From CANLWN01 sp039815505 (GTDB lineage: Bacteria; Bacteroidota; Bacteroidia; Flavobacteriales; Flavobacteriaceae), in assembly GCA_039815505.1 (NCBI GenBank), contig JBCBZE010000003.1, forward strand, positions 1 through 42,830: a DNA stretch of 42,830 nucleotides. The letters run 5' to 3'. Made by a program: the position numbers and the translations under genes. Positions 1 to 7,756 of the stretch are shown one piece after another. Under the pieces are notes generated by a model that saw only the letters and a program-made list of their open reading frames with translations, did not search any database and had not been told where the DNA came from. Position 1 is the first letter of the stretch, and the number at the start of each line of letters is the position of its first letter.

Positions 1-179
1 GGAAGTATAATATCTACCAGGTGGGTCAACACAATTCCCTCATCTTTTGCAAAGAAATCAGGTGTCCAATCTAGAACAACCTCATTTTTACAGCTTTGCA
101 TTATGCTAACCAATGTTGGGGTAGCAACGGCATACCCTAAGGTTAGACCCATATTTTTCAGTGCTTTTCTTCTGTCCAT
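1..179 (-). CDS. Gluconate 2-dehydrogenase subunit 3-like small subunit (partial)
   Basis: Partial gene whose N-terminus is in the window; it runs off the left edge. The visible 59 residues start MDRRKALKNMGLTLGYAV and reach a lipobox-like SIMQSC near residue 30. A twin arginine at residues 3-4, a hydrophobic stretch and a cysteine suggest a Tat-exported, possibly lipid-anchored protein. In FAD-dependent sugar dehydrogenases, small subunits of this type escort a GMC catalytic subunit that has no signal of its own. The ATG overlaps the TAA of the upstream GMC gene by one base (TAATG), which suggests translational coupling and a shared complex. The family call rests on the N-terminus and the context, because most of the domain lies outside the window. 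Confidence 0.72.
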   Translation of the reverse strand, partial: MDRRKALKNMGLTLGYAVATPTLVSIMQSCKNEVVLDWTPDFFAKDEGIVLTHLVDIIL

Positions 180-1891
180 TATATATTTCCTTTTTTAAGT
201 TCTTGTACCGCATGGTTAGCGGCTCTTGCCGTAAAGGCCATATAGCTCAACGATGGATTTACACAAGCTGCGGATGTCATGAACGCCCCGTCTGTAACGT
301 AAACATTGGGAACGGTATGCACTTGGTTATATCCGTTTAAAACCGATGTTTTAGGGTTTCTCCCCATACGGGCGGTTCCCATTTCATGGATGCCCAAGCC
401 CAATGCCCCAGGGTCATCAAAAGGTTCCACCTCGCGCAACCCGGCTTTTTCCAACATAGCCACGGCCTGTTGTTTCATATCCTTGCGCATATTCCACTCA
501 TTTTCCCTAAGTTCTGCATCGAAGGTTACAGTTGGTAATCCCCATCCGTCCAATTTATCATAGTCCAAGGTCATTCTGTTATCTTCATACGGTAACACCT
601 CTCCGAAACCACCCATACCAAATTGCCATCCTCCCGGCTTCAATATGGCGTCTTTAAGATCCTTGCCAAATGAGAGTTCGGAGACGGTCCCTTCCCAATT
701 ATCCCTACTGGCACCACCTTGATAGCCGTAACCACGGATAAAATCCTTCATATTTGAGTCCCCGCCTAAGTTCCTAAAACGCGGTACATAGATTCCATTG
801 GGTTTTCGTCCTTTATAGTACTTATCCTCAAAACCATCGAATTTACCCGAAGCACCCACCTTTAAATGATGGTCCATAATATTACGACCTAATTGATCGG
901 AATCATTGCCCATACCATTTGGAAAACGGTCAGATTTTGATTGCATTAAGATAGAGGTTGATGCAATGGAGGAAGCACAAAGAAAAATTACCTTCGCTTT
1001 AAATTCGAAAGCCTCTTTGGTAACCCTATCGATTACTTTTACACCAGTAGCCCTTTGTGTATCTGCATCGTAAATAACTTCATGAACTATGGAATCTGGT
1101 CGTAAGGTCATATTTCCAGTGCGTTCCGCTGCAGGAAGTGTAGATGAATTACTACTAAAGTAGGCACCAAAAGGACAGCCTCTTATACATCGGTTGCGAT
1201 ATTGACATCTGCTACGACCATCATAAACCTTATCACTATTGATGTGGGCAACACGACCTGCGGTAATTACCCTACCATCAAAATTTTCAGCAACTTTTTC
1301 CCTTACATGTTGTTCTACACAATTTAGTTCCATCATCGGCTCAAATTGTCCATCCGGTAACTGGGCCAGACCTAAGTTTTCCCCGGCCACCCCTATGTAA
1401 GATTCTACTTTATCGTACCAAGGAGCAATATCCTTATAGCGTACAGGCCAATCAACCGCAATACCATCCCGTTTATTAGCTTCAAAATCAAGATCACTCC
1501 AACGATAACTATGACGCCCCCACATAATAGAACGCCCACCAACATGATAGCCACGCATCCAGTCAAAACGTTTGGTCTCATTATAAGGATGTTCCAAATC
1601 GTTCACAAACCAAAAACTATGCGGGGTTTTGGTGGTATAGCCTGTTCTAGCCTGTACAAGTTGTTTTGCTTGTTCCTCTCTTGTTGGTTCCCCATTATTG
1701 GGAAAATCCCATGGGTCTAAATTTGCTGTTGGATAATCTTCAATATGTTTTACCATTCTGCCCCGTTCCAACACCAAGGTCTTGAGGCCATTCTCACATA
1801 ATTCTTTCGCGGCCCAACCTCCACTGATCCCTGTCCCTACTACAATTGCATCATATGATTCTTGTTCCTCGTTGTAATAAAATTTACTCAT
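179..1891 (-). CDS. GMC family oxidoreductase, likely catalytic subunit of a glycoside 3-dehydrogenase
   Basis: A 570-residue FAD enzyme expected to oxidise a sugar hydroxyl and pass electrons to a cytochrome. A Rossmann FAD motif GTGISGGWAAKE lies at residues 19-30, and the usual GMC catalytic pair is visible as His502 (HEMGTARMG) and Asn545 (CVNPS). Cys229, Cys235 and Cys239 form C-x5-C-x3-C, the spacing of the 3Fe-4S ligands in the catalytic subunit of Burkholderia cepacia FAD glucose dehydrogenase. There is no signal peptide, so export would rely on the Tat signal of the next gene, which overlaps by one base. A close paralogue lies at 7757-9460 on the same strand. The regiochemistry (C3) is inferred from family and neighbours, not visible directly. 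Confidence 0.9.
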   Translation of the reverse strand: MSKFYYNEEQESYDAIVVGTGISGGWAAKELCENGLKTLVLERGRMVKHIEDYPTANLDPWDFPNNGEPTREEQAKQLVQARTGYTTKTPHSFWFVNDLEHPYNETKRFDWMRGYHVGGRSIMWGRHSYRWSDLDFEANKRDGIAVDWPVRYKDIAPWYDKVESYIGVAGENLGLAQLPDGQFEPMMELNCVEQHVREKVAENFDGRVITAGRVAHINSDKVYDGRSRCQYRNRCIRGCPFGAYFSSNSSTLPAAERTGNMTLRPDSIVHEVIYDADTQRATGVKVIDRVTKEAFEFKAKVIFLCASSIASTSILMQSKSDRFPNGMGNDSDQLGRNIMDHHLKVGASGKFDGFEDKYYKGRKPNGIYVPRFRNLGGDSNMKDFIRGYGYQGGASRDNWEGTVSELSFGKDLKDAILKPGGWQFGMGGFGEVLPYEDNRMTLDYDKLDGWGLPTVTFDAELRENEWNMRKDMKQQAVAMLEKAGLREVEPFDDPGALGLGIHEMGTARMGRNPKTSVLNGYNQVHTVPNVYVTDGAFMTSAACVNPSLSYMAFTARAANHAVQELKKGNI

Positions 1892-1975
1892 GCATCTAAA
1901 TTGTTTATTTCATAAATTTATTAAATATAGAATTAATTTTCTACATTTAAACACTTAATTCATTGCGAGAGTCGC

Positions 1976-1991
1976 ACTATAACGTTGTAGT
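1976..1991. promoter_or_regulatory. Near-perfect 16-bp palindrome in a divergent intergenic region
   Basis: ACTATAACGTTGTAGT is self-complementary except for one T/G pair at positions 5 and 12. It lies in the 136-base gap between the divergent GMC gene (start 1891) and the isomerase-like gene (start 2028), 36 bases before the latter's ATG. It is a candidate operator. No regulator gene is visible nearby. Confidence 0.35.
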
Positions 1992-2027
1992 ATGTTGGGG
2001 CTCTAAAATTTACCAAGAACTCCAATT

Positions 2028-3038
2028 ATGAAAAGAAGAAACTTCATACAGAATAGCTCTAAATTTGGCCTGGCGGTTTCAATTTTTGGAGTGTATTCCT
2101 GTAAAGAGAACAAGAAAAAAGAAATGGTAGGTACCGAAAATGAAAAACCGGAAACAGCTGTGGAAAGTGCAGCGCCATTTTTTCAGCTTTCATTAGCCCA
2201 ATGGTCTATAAACAGAATGATTCGGGAAGACGGAATGGACCCATATACTTTTGCTGAAAAGGCAAAGGATTGGGGTTTTTCAGGATTAGAATATGTAAGT
2301 CAATTGTATAGTAAAGAATTGGGGGCATCGGATTACTCGGATGAAGCCATGGCCAATTTTGTGGCAAAATGCAACAAGGAGAGCCAAAAATATGGGCTGA
2401 AAAATCTTATAATCATGATCGATCACGAGGGCGATTTGTCAGCGGTATCGGCCGATGAAAGAAAGGAAGCGGTGAAGAAGCATCAAAAATGGGTGGATGC
2501 TGCCGCGGCCATGGGATGCCACTCCGTACGGGTAAACCTTATGGGGGCTAAAACCAAGGAAGAATGGATTGTTGGTTCTGTGGACGGTCTCACCCAATTG
2601 GCTACTTATGCCAAGGAAAAAAACATACATGTAATTGTGGAGAACCACGGAGGCTTGTCATCCAATGCAGGTTTGTTGGCACAAGTGATGGAAGAGGTGA
2701 GTATGGATAATTGTGGTACCTTACCCGATTTTGGAAATTTCTGCGTACAGAGAGAGGACGGTTCTTATTTTAATTCTCCTTGCATTGAACAGTATGACAT
2801 ATATAAGGGCGTTAAGGAGCTAATGCCATATGCCAAAGCAGTAAGTGCAAAGTCCCATGATTTTGATGCGGAAGGCAATGAAACGGAAATAGACTATGTA
2901 AAAATGTTACAGATTGTCAAGGATGCTGGATATAAAGGATTTATTGGGGTTGAGTATGAAGGCAACGAAATGGGCGAAAAAGATGGAATTATGGCCACTA
3001 AAAACCTATTGTTGACGGCGGCTAAAAAACTGAGTTAA
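2028..3038 (+). CDS. Sugar phosphate isomerase/epimerase-like TIM-barrel lipoprotein
   Basis: A 336-residue protein of the xylose-isomerase-like/AP endonuclease 2 TIM-barrel family. The N-terminus MKRRNFIQNSS is followed by a short hydrophobic stretch and Cys25 (GVYSC), a probable lipoprotein signal with Tat-like twin basic residues. The four metal ligands of the family appear in order: Glu205 (VENHGG), Asp234 (LPDFGNF), His277 (KSHDF) and Glu309 (GVEYEG). Export is notable because most of this family is cytoplasmic; it suggests action on a periplasmic sugar, such as hydration or isomerisation of a keto-sugar made by the GMC enzyme. It is the first gene of a plus-strand run to 7216. The substrate is unknown. 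Confidence 0.85.
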   Translation: MKRRNFIQNSSKFGLAVSIFGVYSCKENKKKEMVGTENEKPETAVESAAPFFQLSLAQWSINRMIREDGMDPYTFAEKAKDWGFSGLEYVSQLYSKELGASDYSDEAMANFVAKCNKESQKYGLKNLIIMIDHEGDLSAVSADERKEAVKKHQKWVDAAAAMGCHSVRVNLMGAKTKEEWIVGSVDGLTQLATYAKEKNIHVIVENHGGLSSNAGLLAQVMEEVSMDNCGTLPDFGNFCVQREDGSYFNSPCIEQYDIYKGVKELMPYAKAVSAKSHDFDAEGNETEIDYVKMLQIVKDAGYKGFIGVEYEGNEMGEKDGIMATKNLLLTAAKKLS

Positions 3039-3052
3039 TAACCAACTATCAA

Positions 3053-3496
3053 ATGAAAGTTTTTTTTAATCAATTGTTTGATTATAACTACTACTGCAAT
3101 AAAAAGCTTATTGAGACCTGTAATGGTTTAGAAGTGGTGCCGGAAAAAAGTATAACGCTTTTTAGCCATGCATTAAACGCCCACCATGTCTGGAATGCAA
3201 GGGCCTTAGGGAACAAACCTATTTATGATGTTTGGCAGGTTCATCCAATTGCTGATTGGGGGGACATCCACTATGAAAATCAAAGGAGCTCTTTTGAAAT
3301 TATAACAAATGCCGACGATTTTGATAAACGAATCGATTATGAAAATACCGAGGGTCGTTTGTTTACCAATACCTTAGGGGACATGCTGTTCCATATCATA
3401 AATCATTCTACCCACCATAGGGCGCAGATTTCAATGGATTTCAGGGCGAACAAGATCGACCCTATCCCTATGGACTATATACATTATAAAAGATAA
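3053..3496 (+). CDS. DinB-like four-helix metal-binding protein
   Basis: A 147-residue protein with the DinB/YfiT fold signature. The first conserved region is FSHALNAHHVWNAR (about residues 38-51) and the second is HIINHSTHHRAQ near residue 118. The histidines in these segments would form the divalent-metal site of the family. There is no signal peptide. It sits 14 bases after the isomerase-like gene and 12 before the first permease, so it is probably co-transcribed. Many DinB-like proteins are thiol transferases or have no known role; nothing here shows its reaction or explains its place in a sugar operon. Confidence 0.8.
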   Translation: MKVFFNQLFDYNYYCNKKLIETCNGLEVVPEKSITLFSHALNAHHVWNARALGNKPIYDVWQVHPIADWGDIHYENQRSSFEIITNADDFDKRIDYENTEGRLFTNTLGDMLFHIINHSTHHRAQISMDFRANKIDPIPMDYIHYKR

Positions 3497-3508
3497 ATAC
3501 CATCGCAT

Positions 3509-4738
3509 ATGAAGTTAAGGGTAAAGGCACAGCTATCTGTGATGATGTTTTTGGAATTTTTTATCTGGGGAGGCTGGTTTGTTACGTTGGGCACTTTTCT
3601 AGGGAATAACCTAAATGCTGGGGGTAGTGAGATTGCACAAGCTTTTTCCACACAATCATGGGGAGCTATTGTAGCTCCTTTTATTATTGGACTTATTGCC
3701 GATAGATTCTTTAACGCGGAGCGGATATTAGGTATATTACACCTCATAGGGGCTTTTTTAATGTATCGGATGTCCCTAGCTTCGAATTTTTCTGTTTTTT
3801 ATCCTTACGTACTGGGGTACATGATCGCTTATATGCCTACATTGGCTTTGGTGAATTCGGTAGCATTCAATCAAATGAAGGATCCTGCCAAACAATTTCC
3901 CTTTATCAGGGTTTTTGGCACGGTAGGTTGGATCGTTGCCGGATGGTTGATTAGCTTGGCTTTTAAATGGGATTCACTTGTAAGCATTGAAAATGGATTA
4001 CTATCCAATACTTTTTTGATGACCGCTATAGCATCTGCCGTTCTAGGGCTATTTAGCTTCACCCTACCCAAGACTCCTCCAAAAGTTGGAAAAGGGGAAA
4101 AAATCTCTATCTCCGATATTTTAGGCTTGGACGCTTTAAGACTACTAAAGGATAAAAACTTTCTGGTGTTTTTTATATCCTCGGTATTAATATGTATACC
4201 CTTGGCCTTTTATTATCAAAACATAAGCCCTTTTTTAACCGAATCAAAGGTAGAAGGTTCTACCGCTTGGGCATCCGTGGGTCAAATCTCAGAGGTATTA
4301 TTTATGTTATTGCTTCCTTTCTTTTTCAAAAAATACGGTTTCAAAAAGACGATAATGGTAGGGATGCTTGCTTGGACCGTGAGATACTTGCTTTTTGCCT
4401 ATGGAAATGCCGGGGAACTTTTCTTTATGTTGATCATAGGGATTGCCCTTCATGGCATATGTTATGATTTTTTCTTCGTATCCGGACAGATATATACCGA
4501 TAGCAAAGCGGGGGAAAAAGTAAAAAGCGCAGCACAAGGACTTATCACCTTGGCCACTTATGGTGTAGGAATGTTAATAGGTTTTTGGGTAGCTGGTAAG
4601 ATTACCGATGCATATATAGTATCCGAAGGAGCCCATTCCTGGGAAACTATCTGGGTATATCCGGCCAGCTTTGCTTTCTTAGTACTTATTTTCTTTATAG
4701 TTACATTTAAAAACGAAACAATTACGTACCAATCCTAG
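3509..4738 (+). CDS. MFS transporter, nucleoside:H+ symporter (NupG-like) family
   Basis: A 409-residue inner-membrane permease with about twelve hydrophobic segments. The start MKLRVKAQLSVMMFLEFF and the following IWGGWFVTLG are typical of the NupG/XapB nucleoside symporter branch of MFS. The central loop (about residues 185-210) is basic, as usual between the two six-helix halves. In Bacteroidota, relatives of this permease often sit beside sugar oxidoreductase genes, so a glycoside or keto-sugar substrate is as likely here as a nucleoside. It is followed after 42 bases by a second, unrelated MFS permease. Confidence 0.85.
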   Translation: MKLRVKAQLSVMMFLEFFIWGGWFVTLGTFLGNNLNAGGSEIAQAFSTQSWGAIVAPFIIGLIADRFFNAERILGILHLIGAFLMYRMSLASNFSVFYPYVLGYMIAYMPTLALVNSVAFNQMKDPAKQFPFIRVFGTVGWIVAGWLISLAFKWDSLVSIENGLLSNTFLMTAIASAVLGLFSFTLPKTPPKVGKGEKISISDILGLDALRLLKDKNFLVFFISSVLICIPLAFYYQNISPFLTESKVEGSTAWASVGQISEVLFMLLLPFFFKKYGFKKTIMVGMLAWTVRYLLFAYGNAGELFFMLIIGIALHGICYDFFFVSGQIYTDSKAGEKVKSAAQGLITLATYGVGMLIGFWVAGKITDAYIVSEGAHSWETIWVYPASFAFLVLIFFIVTFKNETITYQS

Positions 4739-4780
4739 ATAGGTGTATACCTTAACCGAAACCAAGTAAACCGACACCAT

Positions 4781-6019
4781 ATGAAAGATATTAATAAGAA
4801 GCAGCTTTTTTTAGCATCCTGTATTGCCTTGGTGGTAACAGCAATGACCTTTGCCATTAGAGCGGGAATTCTTAGTGAGCTGGGCGTAGCGTTTAACTTG
4901 AGCGATACGCAACTGGGATATATTAATGGAATGGCTTTTTGGGGATTCCCGTTAGCGACTATTTTTGGAGGATTATTATATAATAAATTGGGTGCTCGGA
5001 AATTAATGGTCCTTGCCTTTATTGCCCATCTCGTAGGACTGATAATGACCATTTTTGCAGGAGGTTTTGTCACACTATTGGTATCCTCCTTTTTAATTGG
5101 ATTTGCCAACGGCTCCGTAGAGGCGGCATGCAACCCTCTAATTGCGGATATGTATACGAATAACAGGACCACGATGCTGAACAAGTTTCATGTATGGTTT
5201 CCAGGAGGAATTGTAATAGGTGCTTTAGTTTCTAAGTTTTTGTCCGATTTTGGTATGGTATGGCAGATTCAAATCGCGGTAATGTTAATACCGACGCTCA
5301 TTTACGGGTATTTGTTTTTTAAACAAAAATTTCCGGAGAGCCAGCATATCGAAACCAACACATCAACCAATATTAGATCATTGGTATCGGTACTATTTAT
5401 ATTTATAGCTTTCTGTATGACGTTGTCTGCTACTGCTGAACTAGGAGTGCAACAATGGGTAGAAAAAATATTGGGAAGTACTGGGGCACAACCGATGTTG
5501 ATATTGGCAATGGTAACGGGGATAATGGCTTTAGGCCGCTATTTTGCGGGTCCATTGATACATAAATTAAATCCGGTAGGAGTACTTTGGATGTCCTCTA
5601 TTATTACAGCTTTTGCCGTATACTCAATGAGTATCGCCGAAGGGCCAATGATTTATGTATCTGCAATATTATTTGCTTTAGGTGTTTGTTATTTCTGGCC
5701 CACTACTATTGGTTTTGTCTCGGAGTATTTACCCAAAACCGGGGCTTTGGGAATGTCTTTAGTGGGAGGCGCTGGAATGTTTGCCACGGGTATGTGGCAG
5801 CCCGTAATCGGGTCGTGGCTAGATAAGGGACGTGAAGCAGCTTTGGCTTCCGGTGCTACGGCCGAAGCTGCGGAGGTGGTTGCAGGAAGGACTACACTGA
5901 GTTATATGGTGTTTTTTCCTTTAGCATTGGTGATATTATATGGAATCCTCTTTCTGATACGTAAAAAAATAGAAACGGGGAGAGTTTCCCAAGTTCGGGA
6001 GGAAGTTATGAATTCGTAA
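4781..6019 (+). CDS. MFS transporter, FucP-like sugar permease
   Basis: A 412-residue inner-membrane protein with about twelve transmembrane segments. Features resembling the fucose/glucose permease branch of MFS include FGGLLYNKLGARKLM after helix 2, GFANGSVEAACNPL in the first half and FWPTTIGFVSEYLPKTGAL in the second. It lies in the same run as the isomerase-like, DinB-like and NupG-like genes and is followed after 60 bases by a Gfo/Idh/MocA dehydrogenase. A sugar or keto-sugar substrate is inferred from that context. Having two different MFS permeases in one operon suggests either two substrates or import of two cleavage products. Confidence 0.82.
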   Translation: MKDINKKQLFLASCIALVVTAMTFAIRAGILSELGVAFNLSDTQLGYINGMAFWGFPLATIFGGLLYNKLGARKLMVLAFIAHLVGLIMTIFAGGFVTLLVSSFLIGFANGSVEAACNPLIADMYTNNRTTMLNKFHVWFPGGIVIGALVSKFLSDFGMVWQIQIAVMLIPTLIYGYLFFKQKFPESQHIETNTSTNIRSLVSVLFIFIAFCMTLSATAELGVQQWVEKILGSTGAQPMLILAMVTGIMALGRYFAGPLIHKLNPVGVLWMSSIITAFAVYSMSIAEGPMIYVSAILFALGVCYFWPTTIGFVSEYLPKTGALGMSLVGGAGMFATGMWQPVIGSWLDKGREAALASGATAEAAEVVAGRTTLSYMVFFPLALVILYGILFLIRKKIETGRVSQVREEVMNS

Positions 6020-6079
6020 AAAATCCTTTAGGAGTGCTTATTGGCGATTCCTTACAACAATTAAAAAATGATATAATTT

Positions 6080-7216
6080 ATGGCAAAGAAGATTAGACTC
6101 GGTATCCTTGGTGGAGGTGGTGATTCCTTGATTGGGGTATTGCATAGGGTAGCATCACATATTAATGACAACTATCAAATTGTGGGGGCTGTATTCAATC
6201 CTGATTTTGAGGCCAATATGGCTTTTGCAAAGGAAATAGATGTTCCTACGAATCGTATTTATACTGATTTTGATACAATGGTCGATGAGGAGATGAAATT
6301 ATCACAAGATGAACGGATTCAGGTATGCGCCGTTTTGACCCCAAATTTCCTTCATTTTCCCATGGCTAAGAAGTTATTGGACCATGGTTTTCACGTGATT
6401 TGTGAAAAGCCGATGACCACTACCTATGAGGAAGCAAAGCTGCTACAAGCGGCCCAAAAAAAATCAGGATCCGTCTTTGCAGTTACCCATACGTACACGG
6501 GCTATCCTATGGTGCGACAGATGCGGGAAATGATAAAGGCGGGTGAGTTGGGGAAAATCCATAAAGTCGATGCGCGGTATTACCAAGGTTGGATCAATAC
6601 TATTATCCACGATAAGGAAAAGCGCTCCTCTGTTTGGCGATTGGATCCAAAAAAGGCTGGAATTAGTTCGTGCATGGGAGATATTGGCGTTCATGCATTT
6701 AATATGGTGGAATATACTACGGGCCTTAAGGTAAAATCCTTACTGGCAGATTTCAACTATTTATACGAGGATAATAAAATGGACGTAGACGGCACCGTGT
6801 TGATAAGAATGGGGAATCATATAAAAGGGGTTATTCGCGGTAGTCAGGTCGCTACCGGGGAAGAGAACGGATTGGCCATTACTATTTATGGTGAAAAAGC
6901 GGGGTTTCGATGGGAACAGGAACGACCTAATTTCCTTTACAAATTAAGTGATACAGATCCTGTTCAAATCTATAAACCTGGCCATGCTTATAATTCCCAG
7001 TTATCATTGGACGGAACTAAATTACCTCCCGGGCATCCTGAAGGAATTTTCGATGCCATGGCCAACATATATTTGGGAACAGCTAGGGCCATTCGAGGGG
7101 AAAAGTATAATTCAGGGGAATTTCCCACCATGGTGGATGGCGTACGGGGACTTAATTTTATTGAGGCTACCGTAGAATCCAACAAAAATGGAAACGTCTG
7201 GGTAGATATGGATTAA
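6080..7216 (+). CDS. Gfo/Idh/MocA family NAD(P)-dependent sugar oxidoreductase
   Basis: A 378-residue cytoplasmic dehydrogenase. The Rossmann loop GILGGGGDSLIG is at residues 8-19, the family motif EKP is at 109-111 (VICEKPM), and the catalytic D-x3-H is Asp201-His205 (GDIGVH). The N-terminal pattern (GGGxDSxIGxxHR) resembles YcjS/ThuB-type glucoside 3-dehydrogenases, which interconvert 3-keto-sugars and sugars; that comparison is from memory. With GMC enzymes and DUF1080 proteins nearby, a role in reducing an imported 3-keto-sugar is plausible. It is the last gene of the plus-strand run. No clear terminator is visible in the 67 bases before the convergent ASCH gene. Confidence 0.88.
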   Translation: MAKKIRLGILGGGGDSLIGVLHRVASHINDNYQIVGAVFNPDFEANMAFAKEIDVPTNRIYTDFDTMVDEEMKLSQDERIQVCAVLTPNFLHFPMAKKLLDHGFHVICEKPMTTTYEEAKLLQAAQKKSGSVFAVTHTYTGYPMVRQMREMIKAGELGKIHKVDARYYQGWINTIIHDKEKRSSVWRLDPKKAGISSCMGDIGVHAFNMVEYTTGLKVKSLLADFNYLYEDNKMDVDGTVLIRMGNHIKGVIRGSQVATGEENGLAITIYGEKAGFRWEQERPNFLYKLSDTDPVQIYKPGHAYNSQLSLDGTKLPPGHPEGIFDAMANIYLGTARAIRGEKYNSGEFPTMVDGVRGLNFIEATVESNKNGNVWVDMD

Positions 7217-7283
7217 ACTAGTACAGGGCAATACGTTGAGTTAAGTATCGCTATTCAAATACCGCTCTGGAACTTTTTCATCT

Positions 7284-7742
7284 TTAAAAGACTTTCTCAA
7301 ACTCTTGGCAAACCACGATCATGCTGTCCCTTGGCACACGATTAAAAGGCTCCAGTTCCCGGGTATAATAATCCCAATGTGTTTTTTTCCAATAATCGAG
7401 ACTTTGGTCGCCTTCGCCTTCGGTTTTGGCGTACGCCTCGTCAATGCTAAAGAAAGGTTTTAGTTTTACCGAGGTAGTTTTCACGATACATTTTGCTTTT
7501 CCTTTCCAATCGGTAACCACTACAAAATCTCCAAGTTTGGGAAGTGATTCTTTCCTATACTGAAGACCCAATAGGGAATGCGAAGTTGCTTTCTTTATTC
7601 CTTTGGAGACCAATTCTGCACATATATTGGCATCTTTTTCGTTATCGCAAAAATGAACCACTTTAGGGGCGTCCACAAAAGCATCTTCCAGATGCTTGTC
7701 CAAATAGTCACCCCACATGTTTCTTGCTGAAGCATTATCCAT
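7284..7742 (-). CDS. ASCH domain protein
   Basis: A 152-residue soluble protein of the ASCH superfamily, a beta-barrel related to PUA domains and thought to bind RNA or nucleotides. The central KLGDFVVVTDWKGKAKCIVKT segment (about residues 74-94) and the later DQSLDYWKKTHWDYYT segment (about 112-127) are typical. The start lies 14 bases downstream of the second GMC gene's stop on the same strand, so the two are probably co-transcribed. Nothing in the sequence links it to sugar chemistry; it may be a passenger. Confidence 0.82.
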   Translation of the reverse strand: MDNASARNMWGDYLDKHLEDAFVDAPKVVHFCDNEKDANICAELVSKGIKKATSHSLLGLQYRKESLPKLGDFVVVTDWKGKAKCIVKTTSVKLKPFFSIDEAYAKTEGEGDQSLDYWKKTHWDYYTRELEPFNRVPRDSMIVVCQEFEKVF

Positions 7743-7756
7743 AAATTAATCTGATT

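Noticed and set aside
4735..5184. 149-codon minus-strand frame
   Set aside because: Antisense to the FucP-like permease, whose family features are clear; no independent support.
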